Shown here piece by piece: positions 1 through 7,660 of a stretch of 64,000 nucleotides of DNA. The DNA lies in contig NZ_QOLA01000004.1 in NCBI RefSeq assembly GCF_003324565.1, positions 1 through 64,000 of the forward strand, written 5' to 3'. Positions within the stretch are counted from its first letter, which is position 1. Each line of letters starts with the position of its first letter. Origin of the DNA: Streptomyces sp. SDr-06. Lineage in GTDB: Bacteria; Actinomycetota; Actinomycetes; Streptomycetales; Streptomycetaceae. Under the pieces are notes generated by a model. It saw only the letters and a list, made by a program, of their open reading frames with translations. It had not been told where the DNA came from and ran no database searches. A program made the translations under genes and the position numbers.

Positions 1-117
1 TTCGGTGGTCATAGCGTTAGGGAAACGCCCGGTTACATTCCGAACCCGGAAGCTAAGCCTTTCAGCGCCGATGGTACTGCAGGGGGGACCCTGTGGGAGA
101 GTAGGACGCCGCCGAAC
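1..117 (+). rRNA. rrf: 5S ribosomal RNA (5' end cut by the window)
   Basis: The first ~117 bases read as a Streptomyces 5S rRNA: the CCGAACCCGGAAGCTAAGCC core, the GCGCCGATGGTACTGC helix/loop and the closing GAGAGTAGGACGCCGCCGAAC arm are all present. The first few bases lie outside the window. It marks the 3' end of an rRNA operon transcribed into this window and is followed at once by a strong terminator. Confidence 0.95.
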
Positions 118-129
118 AAATTGTGGGGA

Positions 130-176
130 AAGCCCCGCACCGGATCTGTAGGAATACAGGTCACGGTGCGGGGCTT
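130..176 (+). terminator. Rho-independent terminator of the rRNA operon
   Basis: A 13-bp perfect stem (AAGCCCCGCACCG at 130-142 with its complement at 164-176) encloses a 21-nt loop that can fold further. The 3' arm ends directly in a run of T (176-179). Placement right after 5S rRNA fits rrn termination. Confidence 0.9.
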
Positions 177-251
177 TTTCGCGTTTGAGGGATGAATGAA
201 GAGCCTGGAAGGAGTGGAGGGAGCTCCCCCCAGGTTCCTTCCTCACCCTTT

Positions 252-1562
252 TTACAGGCGGCCTGCCGCCTTCAGTTCGAGGTAGGCGTCAGCCAAAGCA
301 GGGGCGAGTTCGTCCGGTGGTGCATCGACGACTGTGGCGCCGTGGCGCATCAGTTTCTCGGCCGCGCGGCGGCGCTGCTGCTGAGCTTGGCTGGCCGCTG
401 CGGCTTCGTAGACCGCCTCGACGTCACCCCGCGCGGTCGCCATCCGCTGAATGTGAGGGTCGGCCACGGACGCCACGAGCACCGTATGGCGCTTGGTGAG
501 TTGAGGCAGCACGGGGAGCAGTCCCTCTTCGGCTGCCGCTGTGTCCAGGCTGGTGAGCAGGACGATCAGCGAGCGGCGGGGCGCATGGGTCAGGGCTGCC
601 GCGCTGAGGCCGCGGGCGTCGGTTTCGATCAAGGAGGGCTCCAGCGGGGCCATCGCGATGACCAGCGCGGGCAGGAGTTCGCCTGCGGCCCGGCCCTGCA
701 CCTGCGCGCGTACCTGGCGGTCGTATGCCAGGAGATCGACGCGGTCACCTGCTCGTGAGGCCAGGGCGGCGAGCAGCAGTCCGGCGTCCATTGCCGCGTC
801 GAGTCGAGGGACGTCGCCGACGCGGCCGGCCGATGTGCGACCCGTATCAAGGACGACCAGGACGTGACGGTCGCGCTCAGGGCGCCAGGTTCGTAGGGCG
901 ACATTTCCCTGACGGGCGGTGGCGCGCCAGTCGATGGAGCGGGTGTCGTCGCCGGGAACGTATTCGCGGAGGCTGTCGAATTCGGTTCCCTCTCCGCGGG
1001 TCAACACGCTGGTGCGGCCGTCGAGTTCGCGCAGGCGGGCCAGGCGGGACGGCAGGTGTTTGCGGCTTGTGAAGGGCGGCAGCACGCGGATGGCCCAGGG
1101 GACGCGGTGGCTGCCCTGTCGCGCGGCCAGGCCGAGCGGGCCGTAGGAGCGGACGGTGACGCGGTCTGCGTGCCGGTCGCCCCGGCGGGTCGGCCGCAGG
1201 GTGGTGGACAGGCGGCTTCGTTCGCCGGACGGGATCGTCAACGGGTGCCGGGACGCGGCCTGTTCGGTGCCGGACGGCCAACTGCTGGGCGGCCAGGCGT
1301 CCCTGAGCTGCGCGCGGAGGCGCCGGTTCGACGGGTTGGTGACAGTGAGGCCGACCTCGGCCGCATCTCCGAGTCGAACGGCTGTATCACCATTTCGGGT
1401 GAACTGGAGCTTCCGCACTGGCGCGGCGCATGCGTAGTCGCACAGAATTGCGAGTGCAAGGGGGCCGTTGACTGCCAGCAACCCTGTCCAGCCCGGGGCG
1501 AAGACGCCCACGGGGATGGAGCCGAGGGCGGCCAGGAGTGCGGAGCGTCCAGTGAGAGCCAT
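252..1562 (-). CDS. DUF58 domain protein
   Basis: This 436-aa protein has two hydrophobic segments near the N-terminus, then a beta-rich region, then the DUF58 signature with DDTRSIDWRATAR and a von Willebrand factor A-like stretch (VLVVLDTGRTS). DUF58 proteins are encoded beside MoxR AAA+ ATPases and are thought to act with them as chaperone or assembly partners; the substrate here is unknown. It is the last gene of a minus-strand chain, 8 bp after the moxR stop. ATG start. A role in envelope or stress physiology is inferred from family context only. Confidence 0.85.
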   Translation of the reverse strand: MALTGRSALLAALGSIPVGVFAPGWTGLLAVNGPLALAILCDYACAAPVRKLQFTRNGDTAVRLGDAAEVGLTVTNPSNRRLRAQLRDAWPPSSWPSGTEQAASRHPLTIPSGERSRLSTTLRPTRRGDRHADRVTVRSYGPLGLAARQGSHRVPWAIRVLPPFTSRKHLPSRLARLRELDGRTSVLTRGEGTEFDSLREYVPGDDTRSIDWRATARQGNVALRTWRPERDRHVLVVLDTGRTSAGRVGDVPRLDAAMDAGLLLAALASRAGDRVDLLAYDRQVRAQVQGRAAGELLPALVIAMAPLEPSLIETDARGLSAAALTHAPRRSLIVLLTSLDTAAAEEGLLPVLPQLTKRHTVLVASVADPHIQRMATARGDVEAVYEAAAASQAQQQRRRAAEKLMRHGATVVDAPPDELAPALADAYLELKAAGRL

Positions 1563-1570
1563 GGGGCGCC

Positions 1571-2554
1571 TCAGCGGGGAACGGGGACGTGGGCGAGGAC
1601 CGAGGCGATGACGGAGTCGGCTGTGACGCCCTCCATCTCGGCTTCGGGGCGCAGTTGGATGCGGTGGCGAAGTGTCGGGAGTGCCAGGGCTTTCACATCG
1701 TCCGGGATGACGTAGTCCCGGCCGGTGAGCCAGGCCCAGGCCCGGGCCGTGGAGAGCAGGGCGGTGGCGCCTCGGGGGGAAACTCCGAGGCTGAGCGAGG
1801 GGGATTCACGCGTGGCACGACAGATATCGACGACATAGCCGGTGATCTCGGAGGAGACCGAGGTCTTGGCGACGGCGGCGCGGGCGGCTTCGAGGTCGGC
1901 GGGGCCGGCGACCGGGCTCACGCCCGCGGCCTTCAGGTCGCGGGGGTTGAAGCCGTTCGCATGCCGGGCCAGCACGTCTATCTCGTCCTGTCGTGACGGC
2001 AGCGGGACCGTCAACTTCAGGAGGAACCGGTCCAGTTGGGCCTCGGGCAGCGGGTAGGTGCCCTCGTATTCGACCGGGTTCTGCGTGGCGGCCACCAGGA
2101 ACGGGTCGGGCAGCAGACGGGGCGTGCCGTCGACCGTGACTTGGCGTTCTTCCATGGCTTCGAGGAGGGACGACTGGGTCTTGGGCGGGGTTCGGTTGAT
2201 CTCGTCGGCGAGCAGCAGGTTGGTGAAGACCGGCCCCGGCTGGAAGGAGAACTCGGCGGTGCGGGCGTCGTAGATGAGCGAGCCGGTGACGTCGCTCGGC
2301 ATGAGGTCGGGGGTGAACTGGACGCGCTTGGTGTCGAGTTCGAGGGAAGCAGCCAGCGCCCGCACCAGGAGGGTCTTGGCGACACCCGGTACGCCTTCGA
2401 GCAGCACGTGGCCGCGACAGAGGAGGGCCACGACCAGACCGGTCACGGCCGAGTCCTGGCCGACCACGGCCTTGGCGATCTCGGCGCGCAGGGCTTCCAG
2501 GGAAGCGCGGGCGCTGTCCGGGTTCGCTGCGGTCTCCGGGGTGCGGTCGCTCAT
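1571..2554 (-). CDS. MoxR-family AAA+ ATPase
   Basis: The 327-aa product has the MoxR-type Walker A (GVPGVAKT, with the usual Ala before Lys), Walker B (LLADEINR), sensor region (ATQNPVEYEGTYPLPEAQLDRF) and the C-terminal lid typical of RavA/MoxR ATPases. These enzymes use ATP to activate or assemble partner proteins, often with vWA proteins such as the DUF58 protein downstream. The ATG start at 2554 overlaps the upstream gene's stop by 4 bp (ATGA), so translation is probably coupled. A longer reading frame continues upstream but lies inside the DUF4350 gene. Confidence 0.92.
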   Translation of the reverse strand: MSDRTPETAANPDSARASLEALRAEIAKAVVGQDSAVTGLVVALLCRGHVLLEGVPGVAKTLLVRALAASLELDTKRVQFTPDLMPSDVTGSLIYDARTAEFSFQPGPVFTNLLLADEINRTPPKTQSSLLEAMEERQVTVDGTPRLLPDPFLVAATQNPVEYEGTYPLPEAQLDRFLLKLTVPLPSRQDEIDVLARHANGFNPRDLKAAGVSPVAGPADLEAARAAVAKTSVSSEITGYVVDICRATRESPSLSLGVSPRGATALLSTARAWAWLTGRDYVIPDDVKALALPTLRHRIQLRPEAEMEGVTADSVIASVLAHVPVPR

Positions 2555-3723
2555 GAAGTGCGTACCTCTCTTTCGAGGGCGTCGAGGTCGTCCGCGAGGC
2601 GGACCAGTGCGGCGTCGTCGGCGGGTGTCGGGCCGAAGAGCAGGGAAAGGGGGTCGCGGCCGGCGGCGGGGAGCCGGGCGGCGACAGCGGGGACGAGTGC
2701 TTCGGGGGAGTGCGCCGCAGAGGCGGCCACGCCCAGGAGAGGGGCCAGGCGGGTGCGGGTGGCCGACCGGAGGGTGTCGGCCGCACGGTCGCGGGCGTTC
2801 GCCTTGCGGTAGAGGCGGGCGCGGCCCTCCGTGGCCTCCGATGCGCGGATGGCGACCGGGAGTCGCTCGGTGACGAGCGGGCCCAGGCGACGGGCGCGCC
2901 AGAGGGCGGCGAGCACGGCGGCGAGGGCGAGTTGAAGGGTGGCCCAGCGCCATCCGGCCGGGATCAGGTCGAAGAAGGAGCGTTTGCCGCCATCGGTGGC
3001 CGACGCGTCACCCAGCGAGGGGAGGTACCAGACCAGATGGGGCCGAGAGCCGAGCAGTTGGAGAGCGAGAGAGGCATTGCCCTCTTTGTCGAGCCGGTGG
3101 TTGAACAGGATGTCGGGGGCGCCGAGGAGGACGGTGTCGCCCTGTCCGTGGCCCGCGGTGTCCAGCAGGGTGGGCAGGCCGCCGGCGGCGTAGCAGCCCT
3201 CGGCGTTCTCGTCCGGGGACACGTAGCGGACGCCGCCGGTGTCCGCACGGCCCGCGCGCAGAGCGGCGGGCTGCGTGCAGGCGGGGTCGCGGGGCTTGAC
3301 CGGGACGGGGCTCTCGGTGTGTACGCCGGGGGCGAGGGCCGTCAGGGACGCCTCGGTGGGGGCGAGGAGGATCGTACGGCCGCCGGAGTCGGCGGTGGCG
3401 GTGCGGAGCTGGTGCTGCTGGGCGTCGGTCAGGAGGTCGGGCACCGTGACCAGCAGGGTGCTGTCGGGGCCGGCGGAGGCTGTCGCCTCGTCCAGCGTGG
3501 TGACCACCCGGGTGGAGACGCCCTGGTCCTTGAGGAGTTGGGCGACGGCGCGGCTGCCGTACTGGTCGGCGGAGCGGGGGTCGAGGCTGCCGTGTCGGGA
3601 GTCGGAGTGCAGGGCGGCGAGCGCGACGCCAGCCGTGATCAGGACGGCGAGGGCCAGCAGCAGGCCGCGGGCGCGGGTCCACAGGTCGCGTGCCGTGACC
3701 GAGGTGGAGGTGGGGGCGGTCAT
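2551..3723 (-). CDS. DUF4350 domain membrane protein
   Basis: The 390-aa protein begins MTAPTSTSVTARDLWTRARG and has an N-terminal membrane segment (about residues 18-38), a large extracytoplasmic DUF4350 domain with the GSRAVAQLLKDQGV stretch, and a second membrane segment at about 250-270 (WRWATLQLALAAVLAALW). A cytoplasmic tail follows. DUF4350 proteins lie in MoxR/DUF58 operons; their biochemical role is not known. The start overlaps the DUF4129 stop by 4 bp and the stop overlaps the moxR start by 4 bp, supporting one co-translated unit. Confidence 0.85.
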   Translation of the reverse strand: MTAPTSTSVTARDLWTRARGLLLALAVLITAGVALAALHSDSRHGSLDPRSADQYGSRAVAQLLKDQGVSTRVVTTLDEATASAGPDSTLLVTVPDLLTDAQQHQLRTATADSGGRTILLAPTEASLTALAPGVHTESPVPVKPRDPACTQPAALRAGRADTGGVRYVSPDENAEGCYAAGGLPTLLDTAGHGQGDTVLLGAPDILFNHRLDKEGNASLALQLLGSRPHLVWYLPSLGDASATDGGKRSFFDLIPAGWRWATLQLALAAVLAALWRARRLGPLVTERLPVAIRASEATEGRARLYRKANARDRAADTLRSATRTRLAPLLGVAASAAHSPEALVPAVAARLPAAGRDPLSLLFGPTPADDAALVRLADDLDALEREVRTS

Positions 3724-4409
3724 GCGACGGCTCCCCGGGGCGCGTCGCTCAGCGCGGGTTTGGTGCGGGTGAGGTCCTGGTCGAGGTCGCGGAGCCGTAT
3801 GTACGCCGCTTCGTCGGCGGCGCGGCCGCCGTATGTGACGTCGTCGAACGTCCGGGCGGCGGCGCGGAGCCGGTCCGTGTGGCCGGGCAGCGTACGGCCC
3901 GCCTCGGCGGCCGCCTCGTCGGCGGTGCGGCCGGGGCGGGGGTCGAGCAGGGCGCGTTCCTCCAGGGAGCGGACGATGGCCCGCATCCGTTCCTGGACGG
4001 CCTCGTTCCAGCGCCGGGCCGCGGCGTGCGCCTCCGCGGTGGTGCGGTGTTCGGCGGCGCTGCGCGGACGGTCGTCGAAGACCGTGCCGCCGGACGTGGC
4101 CGTGCGCTGCGGGGTGCCGAGCCGCCACCACAGTGCGGCGATCAGCGCGAAGACGACGACGGCGATCACGATCAGGCCGAGCGGGCCGCCTGGGGTGGCT
4201 CCGGACGCGGAGTCGAAAAGTGATCCGACCCAGTCCCAGAAGGCGTTGAGGGCTCGCTGCAAGAGGCTCGGGTCGTTCTGGTGGTATGCCGGGTCGGACA
4301 GTTCGCGATGGGCCGCCTCGCGGGCGGGGTCGCGCCCGATGTCCACCGGAGGCTGTCCGGATGTGCCGTTCAGTAGTTGTGCCGTGATGAAGCCCCCCGC
4401 TCCTGACAC
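3720..4409 (-). CDS. DUF4129 domain membrane protein
   Basis: With the GTG at 4409 the product is ~229 aa, beginning VSGAGGFITAQLLNG. A membrane span lies at about residues 70-92 (LIVIAVVVFALIAALWW), followed by a cytoplasmic DUF4129 region containing RRWNEAVQERMRAIVRSLEERALLDPRPGRTADE. DUF4129 is often found at the C-terminus of transglutaminase-like membrane proteins and in MoxR operons. I chose the GTG because it starts 4 bp after the upstream stop; the frame stays open further upstream, but inside the previous gene, so the start is moderately certain. Confidence 0.78.
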   Translation of the reverse strand: MSGAGGFITAQLLNGTSGQPPVDIGRDPAREAAHRELSDPAYHQNDPSLLQRALNAFWDWVGSLFDSASGATPGGPLGLIVIAVVVFALIAALWWRLGTPQRTATSGGTVFDDRPRSAAEHRTTAEAHAAARRWNEAVQERMRAIVRSLEERALLDPRPGRTADEAAAEAGRTLPGHTDRLRAAARTFDDVTYGGRAADEAAYIRLRDLDQDLTRTKPALSDAPRGAVA

Positions 4410-4413
4410 TCCA

Positions 4414-5658
4414 TCAGCTCCCGGGTGTCTCGTAGCCGGGCACGCCCGCGGCGCGGGCCAGCTCGAGGTCGAGCGCTTCGCGGCGGATGCGCTGGTCGAT
4501 GTAGAGCAGCACGCTGACACCCGCGGCGATGGGGTAGGTGATCGCCGACGCGATCACGGCTCCGATGCCGGAGATGACCAGGTAGGTCCAGCCGAACTCG
4601 GGGGTGGTTCCGCCCAGCAGGTCGTGGAAGTTGTCGCTGTTCACCGCCATCGCGATCCCGGTGAACGGGAACATGATGATCATCGAGACGATGGCCATCA
4701 GGATCGACGTCAGCAGGGAGATGCCGAAGATCCGCCACCAGGAGCCGCTGACCAGCTTGGTGGAGCGGCGCAGGGACTGGACGATGCTCTGCCGCTCCAG
4801 CATCAGAGCCGGGGAGGCCAGGCTGAAGCGGACGTACAGCCACAGGGCGACCACGGATGCGGCGAGGCCACCGAGCACGGCGAGTGCGGCGCCACCGCCT
4901 CCCCCGAGGATCGCGCCGGGGAGGACGCCGACGGCGAAGATCGCGCCGAACATGACGAACAGGAGGGCGAGCAGCCCGAGCAGGCTCAGCAGCCGCGGGC
5001 GGGCCTCGGCCCACGCGTCGCCGAGGCTCACCGGGCGGCCGAGCACCGACCGGCTGACCACGATGGTGAGGACGGCCGTCGTGAAGAGAGTGGCGAGCTG
5101 ACCGATGATCAGGGCCGGCGTCAGGTCGAGCAGGCTGGACTGCAAGGAGTCGAAGGCCTGGTTGACGGCCTCGGTGCCGGTGGCGTTCGGGTCGACCGCG
5201 GCCGGGGTCGGCAGGATGAAGCGGACGGTGAGGATCTGGGCGATCTGCGAGATCACCGCGACGGTCAGCGTCAGCCCGAGGACGGTGCGCCAGTGGGCGC
5301 GTGCGGTCGAGACGGCCCCGTCGAGGATCTCGCCGACACCCAGCGGGCGCAGCGGGATGACACCCGGCTTCGCGGCGGGCGGGCGGCCGTAGTTCTGGTT
5401 CCAGTGGGGGCCTGGGGGCTGGCCCGGCGCCTGGCCCCAGCCGCCGCGGCCCTGCTGCTGGCCACCCCAGCCCGGCGCGGGCGGCAGAGGCGTCTGACCG
5501 GCTCCCGGAGGGGACCACTGGGCGGCCGGGGGCTGGTCCTGCGACCACTTCGAGGAGGCGCGGGCCCGGTCGGAGGGCTCGGGCGTCGGGGGTGTGCCGG
5601 AGTCTTCGCCGTCGGAGGGGGCCGATCCGGGCGAGGCCCAGCCCGGAGAGTCGTTCAC
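4414..5658 (-). CDS. Polytopic membrane protein, glycerophosphodiesterase membrane-domain type
   Basis: The 414-aa protein has a Pro/Gly/Gln-rich cytoplasmic N-terminus (about residues 1-110) and then about six hydrophobic helices resembling the membrane domain found with some glycerophosphoryl diester phosphodiesterases (GPDPase_memb). No catalytic phosphodiesterase domain is attached, so enzymatic activity is not implied. GTG start at 5658 with a GAGGTGG stretch just upstream. It is the first gene of the minus-strand chain and is divergent from mtnA, with 158 bp between. Confidence 0.75.
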   Translation of the reverse strand: MNDSPGWASPGSAPSDGEDSGTPPTPEPSDRARASSKWSQDQPPAAQWSPPGAGQTPLPPAPGWGGQQQGRGGWGQAPGQPPGPHWNQNYGRPPAAKPGVIPLRPLGVGEILDGAVSTARAHWRTVLGLTLTVAVISQIAQILTVRFILPTPAAVDPNATGTEAVNQAFDSLQSSLLDLTPALIIGQLATLFTTAVLTIVVSRSVLGRPVSLGDAWAEARPRLLSLLGLLALLFVMFGAIFAVGVLPGAILGGGGGAALAVLGGLAASVVALWLYVRFSLASPALMLERQSIVQSLRRSTKLVSGSWWRIFGISLLTSILMAIVSMIIMFPFTGIAMAVNSDNFHDLLGGTTPEFGWTYLVISGIGAVIASAITYPIAAGVSVLLYIDQRIRREALDLELARAAGVPGYETPGS

Positions 5659-5816
5659 GGTCGTCCACCTCGTGGATTGGTCACGGGACCGGCGACTGCG
5701 CGTGCCGGCTTCTTCGGGTTGGCTGCCATGGTGCCATGTGGATCCCGGCCGCGGACCTGCCCTCGTATCTCGTTCGCACCTTCAATTGTCGGCCGCTCAC
5801 GGGGCAGACTGGGCAG

Positions 5817-6965
5817 ATGGCTGATCAGGACGTGCGAACCACCACGGGACCCGGCCCCTCCGGAATCCCCTCGCTGCGCTGGGACGAGCCGCCGGAGGGC
5901 CCCGTACTGGTCCTCCTGGACCAGACCCGACTGCCCGCCGAGGAGGTGGAGCTCGTCTGCACGGATGTGCCGGGGCTGGTGCTGGCCATCCAGACGCTGG
6001 CGGTACGCGGAGCCCCGCTGCTCGGCATCGCCGGAGCGTACGGGGTGGCGCTGGCCGCCGCCCGCGGCTACGACGTGGACGAGGCGGCGGCGCACCTTGC
6101 GGGGGCGCGGCCCACCGCGGTGAACCTCGGGTACGGCGTGCGGCTGGCGGCAGGGGCGTACCGGGCGGCTCTGGAGAAGGGCGTGGGGCAGGTGGAGGCC
6201 GGGGCGGCGGCGCTGGCCGCGGCCAAGGAGCTGCACCGGGCCGACGCCGAGGCGAGCGCGCGGATGTCCGCGCACGGGCTGGCGCTGCTCGACGAGCTGC
6301 TGCCGGGCGGCAGTCACCGCATCCTCACGCACTGCAACACCGGCCGACTGGTCTCCGGCGGCGAGGGCACCGCCTTCGCGGTCGCGCTTGCCGCACACCG
6401 GGCGGGCCGGCTGCGGCGACTGTGGGTCGACGAGACGCGGCCGCTGCTGCAGGGCGCGCGGCTGACGGCGTACGAGGCGGCGGGCAGCGGGATGGCGTAC
6501 AGCCTGCTGAGCGACAACGCGGCCGGATCGCTGTTCGCGAGCGGGGAGGTGGATGCCGTCCTCATCGGCGCCGACCGCATCGCGGCCGACGGCTCGGTGG
6601 CCAACAAGGTGGGCAGCTATCCCCTCGCGGTGCTCGCCAAGTACCACCACGTGCCGTTCGTCGTGGTCGCGCCGGTCACCACGGTGGACCTGGACACTCC
6701 CGACGGCGCTTCGATCGAGGTCGAGCAGCGGCCCGGCCAGGAGGTGACGGAGCTCACTGCACCGCAGGTTCCTGGGGGCGGCTGGGGGGCCGGTTCCGGG
6801 CTGCCGGTGGCGCCGCTGGGAACGCAGGCGTACAACCCCGCCTTCGATGTGACACCGCCGGAACTGGTCACGGCGATCGTCACGGAGGAGGGCGTTCTGT
6901 GCCCGGTGACAGGCGGCGGGCTGAGGGAGCTGTGTGCCAGGTCACGCCGGGTAACGATTAGCTAA
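5817..6965 (+). CDS. mtnA: S-methyl-5-thioribose-1-phosphate isomerase
   Basis: MtnA isomerises 5-methylthioribose-1-phosphate to the ribulose form in methionine salvage. The 382-aa protein shows the family landmarks: AVRGAPLLGIAGAYG near the N-terminus, the catalytic-cysteine motif HCNTG, VDETRPLLQGARLTAYE, and the acidic-residue motif VLIGADRIAADGSVANKVG. The start ATG at 5817 gives the usual length; the open frame upstream has no family sequence. The stop is 4 bp before mtrA, so the two may share a transcript although their functions are unrelated. Confidence 0.93.
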   Translation: MADQDVRTTTGPGPSGIPSLRWDEPPEGPVLVLLDQTRLPAEEVELVCTDVPGLVLAIQTLAVRGAPLLGIAGAYGVALAAARGYDVDEAAAHLAGARPTAVNLGYGVRLAAGAYRAALEKGVGQVEAGAAALAAAKELHRADAEASARMSAHGLALLDELLPGGSHRILTHCNTGRLVSGGEGTAFAVALAAHRAGRLRRLWVDETRPLLQGARLTAYEAAGSGMAYSLLSDNAAGSLFASGEVDAVLIGADRIAADGSVANKVGSYPLAVLAKYHHVPFVVVAPVTTVDLDTPDGASIEVEQRPGQEVTELTAPQVPGGGWGAGSGLPVAPLGTQAYNPAFDVTPPELVTAIVTEEGVLCPVTGGGLRELCARSRRVTIS

Positions 6966-6969
6966 TGGG

Positions 6970-7659
6970 ATGATGACGTTTATGAAGGGACGCGTCCTTG
7001 TCGTCGACGACGACACCGCACTGGCCGAGATGCTCGGCATTGTGTTGCGTGGAGAAGGTTTTGAGCCGTCGTTCGTAGCGGATGGCGACAAGGCACTGGC
7101 GGCATTCCGTGACGCCAAGCCCGACCTGGTGCTGCTCGATCTCATGCTGCCCGGACGGGACGGCATCGAGGTCTGCAGGCTGATCAGGGCCGAGTCGGGT
7201 GTGCCGATCGTCATGCTCACCGCGAAGAGCGACACCGTGGACGTGGTGGTCGGCCTGGAGTCCGGGGCCGACGACTACATCGTGAAGCCGTTCAAGCCCA
7301 AGGAGCTGGTCGCCCGGATCCGGGCCCGACTGCGCAGGTCCGAGGAGCCCGCGCCGGAACAGCTCGCCATCGGTGACCTGGTGATCGACGTGGCGGGGCA
7401 CTCGGTGAAGCGGGACGGGCAGTCGATCGCACTGACCCCGCTGGAGTTCGACCTGCTGGTCGCGCTCGCCCGCAAGCCCTGGCAGGTGTTCACTCGAGAG
7501 GTACTCCTCGAACAGGTCTGGGGCTACCGCCACGCGGCGGACACCCGCCTGGTCAACGTGCATGTCCAGCGGCTGCGCTCGAAGGTCGAGAAGGACCCCG
7601 AGCGGCCGGAGATCGTGGTGACCGTCCGTGGGGTCGGTTACAAGGCAGGACCGAGCTGA
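6970..7659 (+). CDS. mtrA: Two-component response regulator MtrA
   Basis: MtrA is the conserved actinobacterial OmpR/PhoB-type regulator linking envelope, cell cycle and development. The 229-aa protein has a receiver domain (acidic pocket DDD at 13-15, phospho-acceptor Asp57 in LVLLDLMLPG, KPFKPKEL) and a C-terminal winged helix ending in VRGVGYKAG. The product is nearly identical over its length to S. coelicolor MtrA as I remember it. Starts at 6970, 6973 or 6982 (MM-TF-M) are all possible and no strong Shine-Dalgarno separates them. mtrB follows after one base. Confidence 0.96.
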   Translation: MMTFMKGRVLVVDDDTALAEMLGIVLRGEGFEPSFVADGDKALAAFRDAKPDLVLLDLMLPGRDGIEVCRLIRAESGVPIVMLTAKSDTVDVVVGLESGADDYIVKPFKPKELVARIRARLRRSEEPAPEQLAIGDLVIDVAGHSVKRDGQSIALTPLEFDLLVALARKPWQVFTREVLLEQVWGYRHAADTRLVNVHVQRLRSKVEKDPERPEIVVTVRGVGYKAGPS

Positions 7660-7660
7660 G

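Noticed and set aside
2710..6123. A 1137-codon plus-strand frame across the MoxR operon
   Set aside because: Low-complexity Arg/Gly/Ala content, crosses several real minus-strand genes and ends inside mtnA.
6945..6969. GTAACG just before mtrA as an MtrA autoregulatory site
   Set aside because: Only one short match is present, within the end of mtnA, with no second half at the expected spacing.
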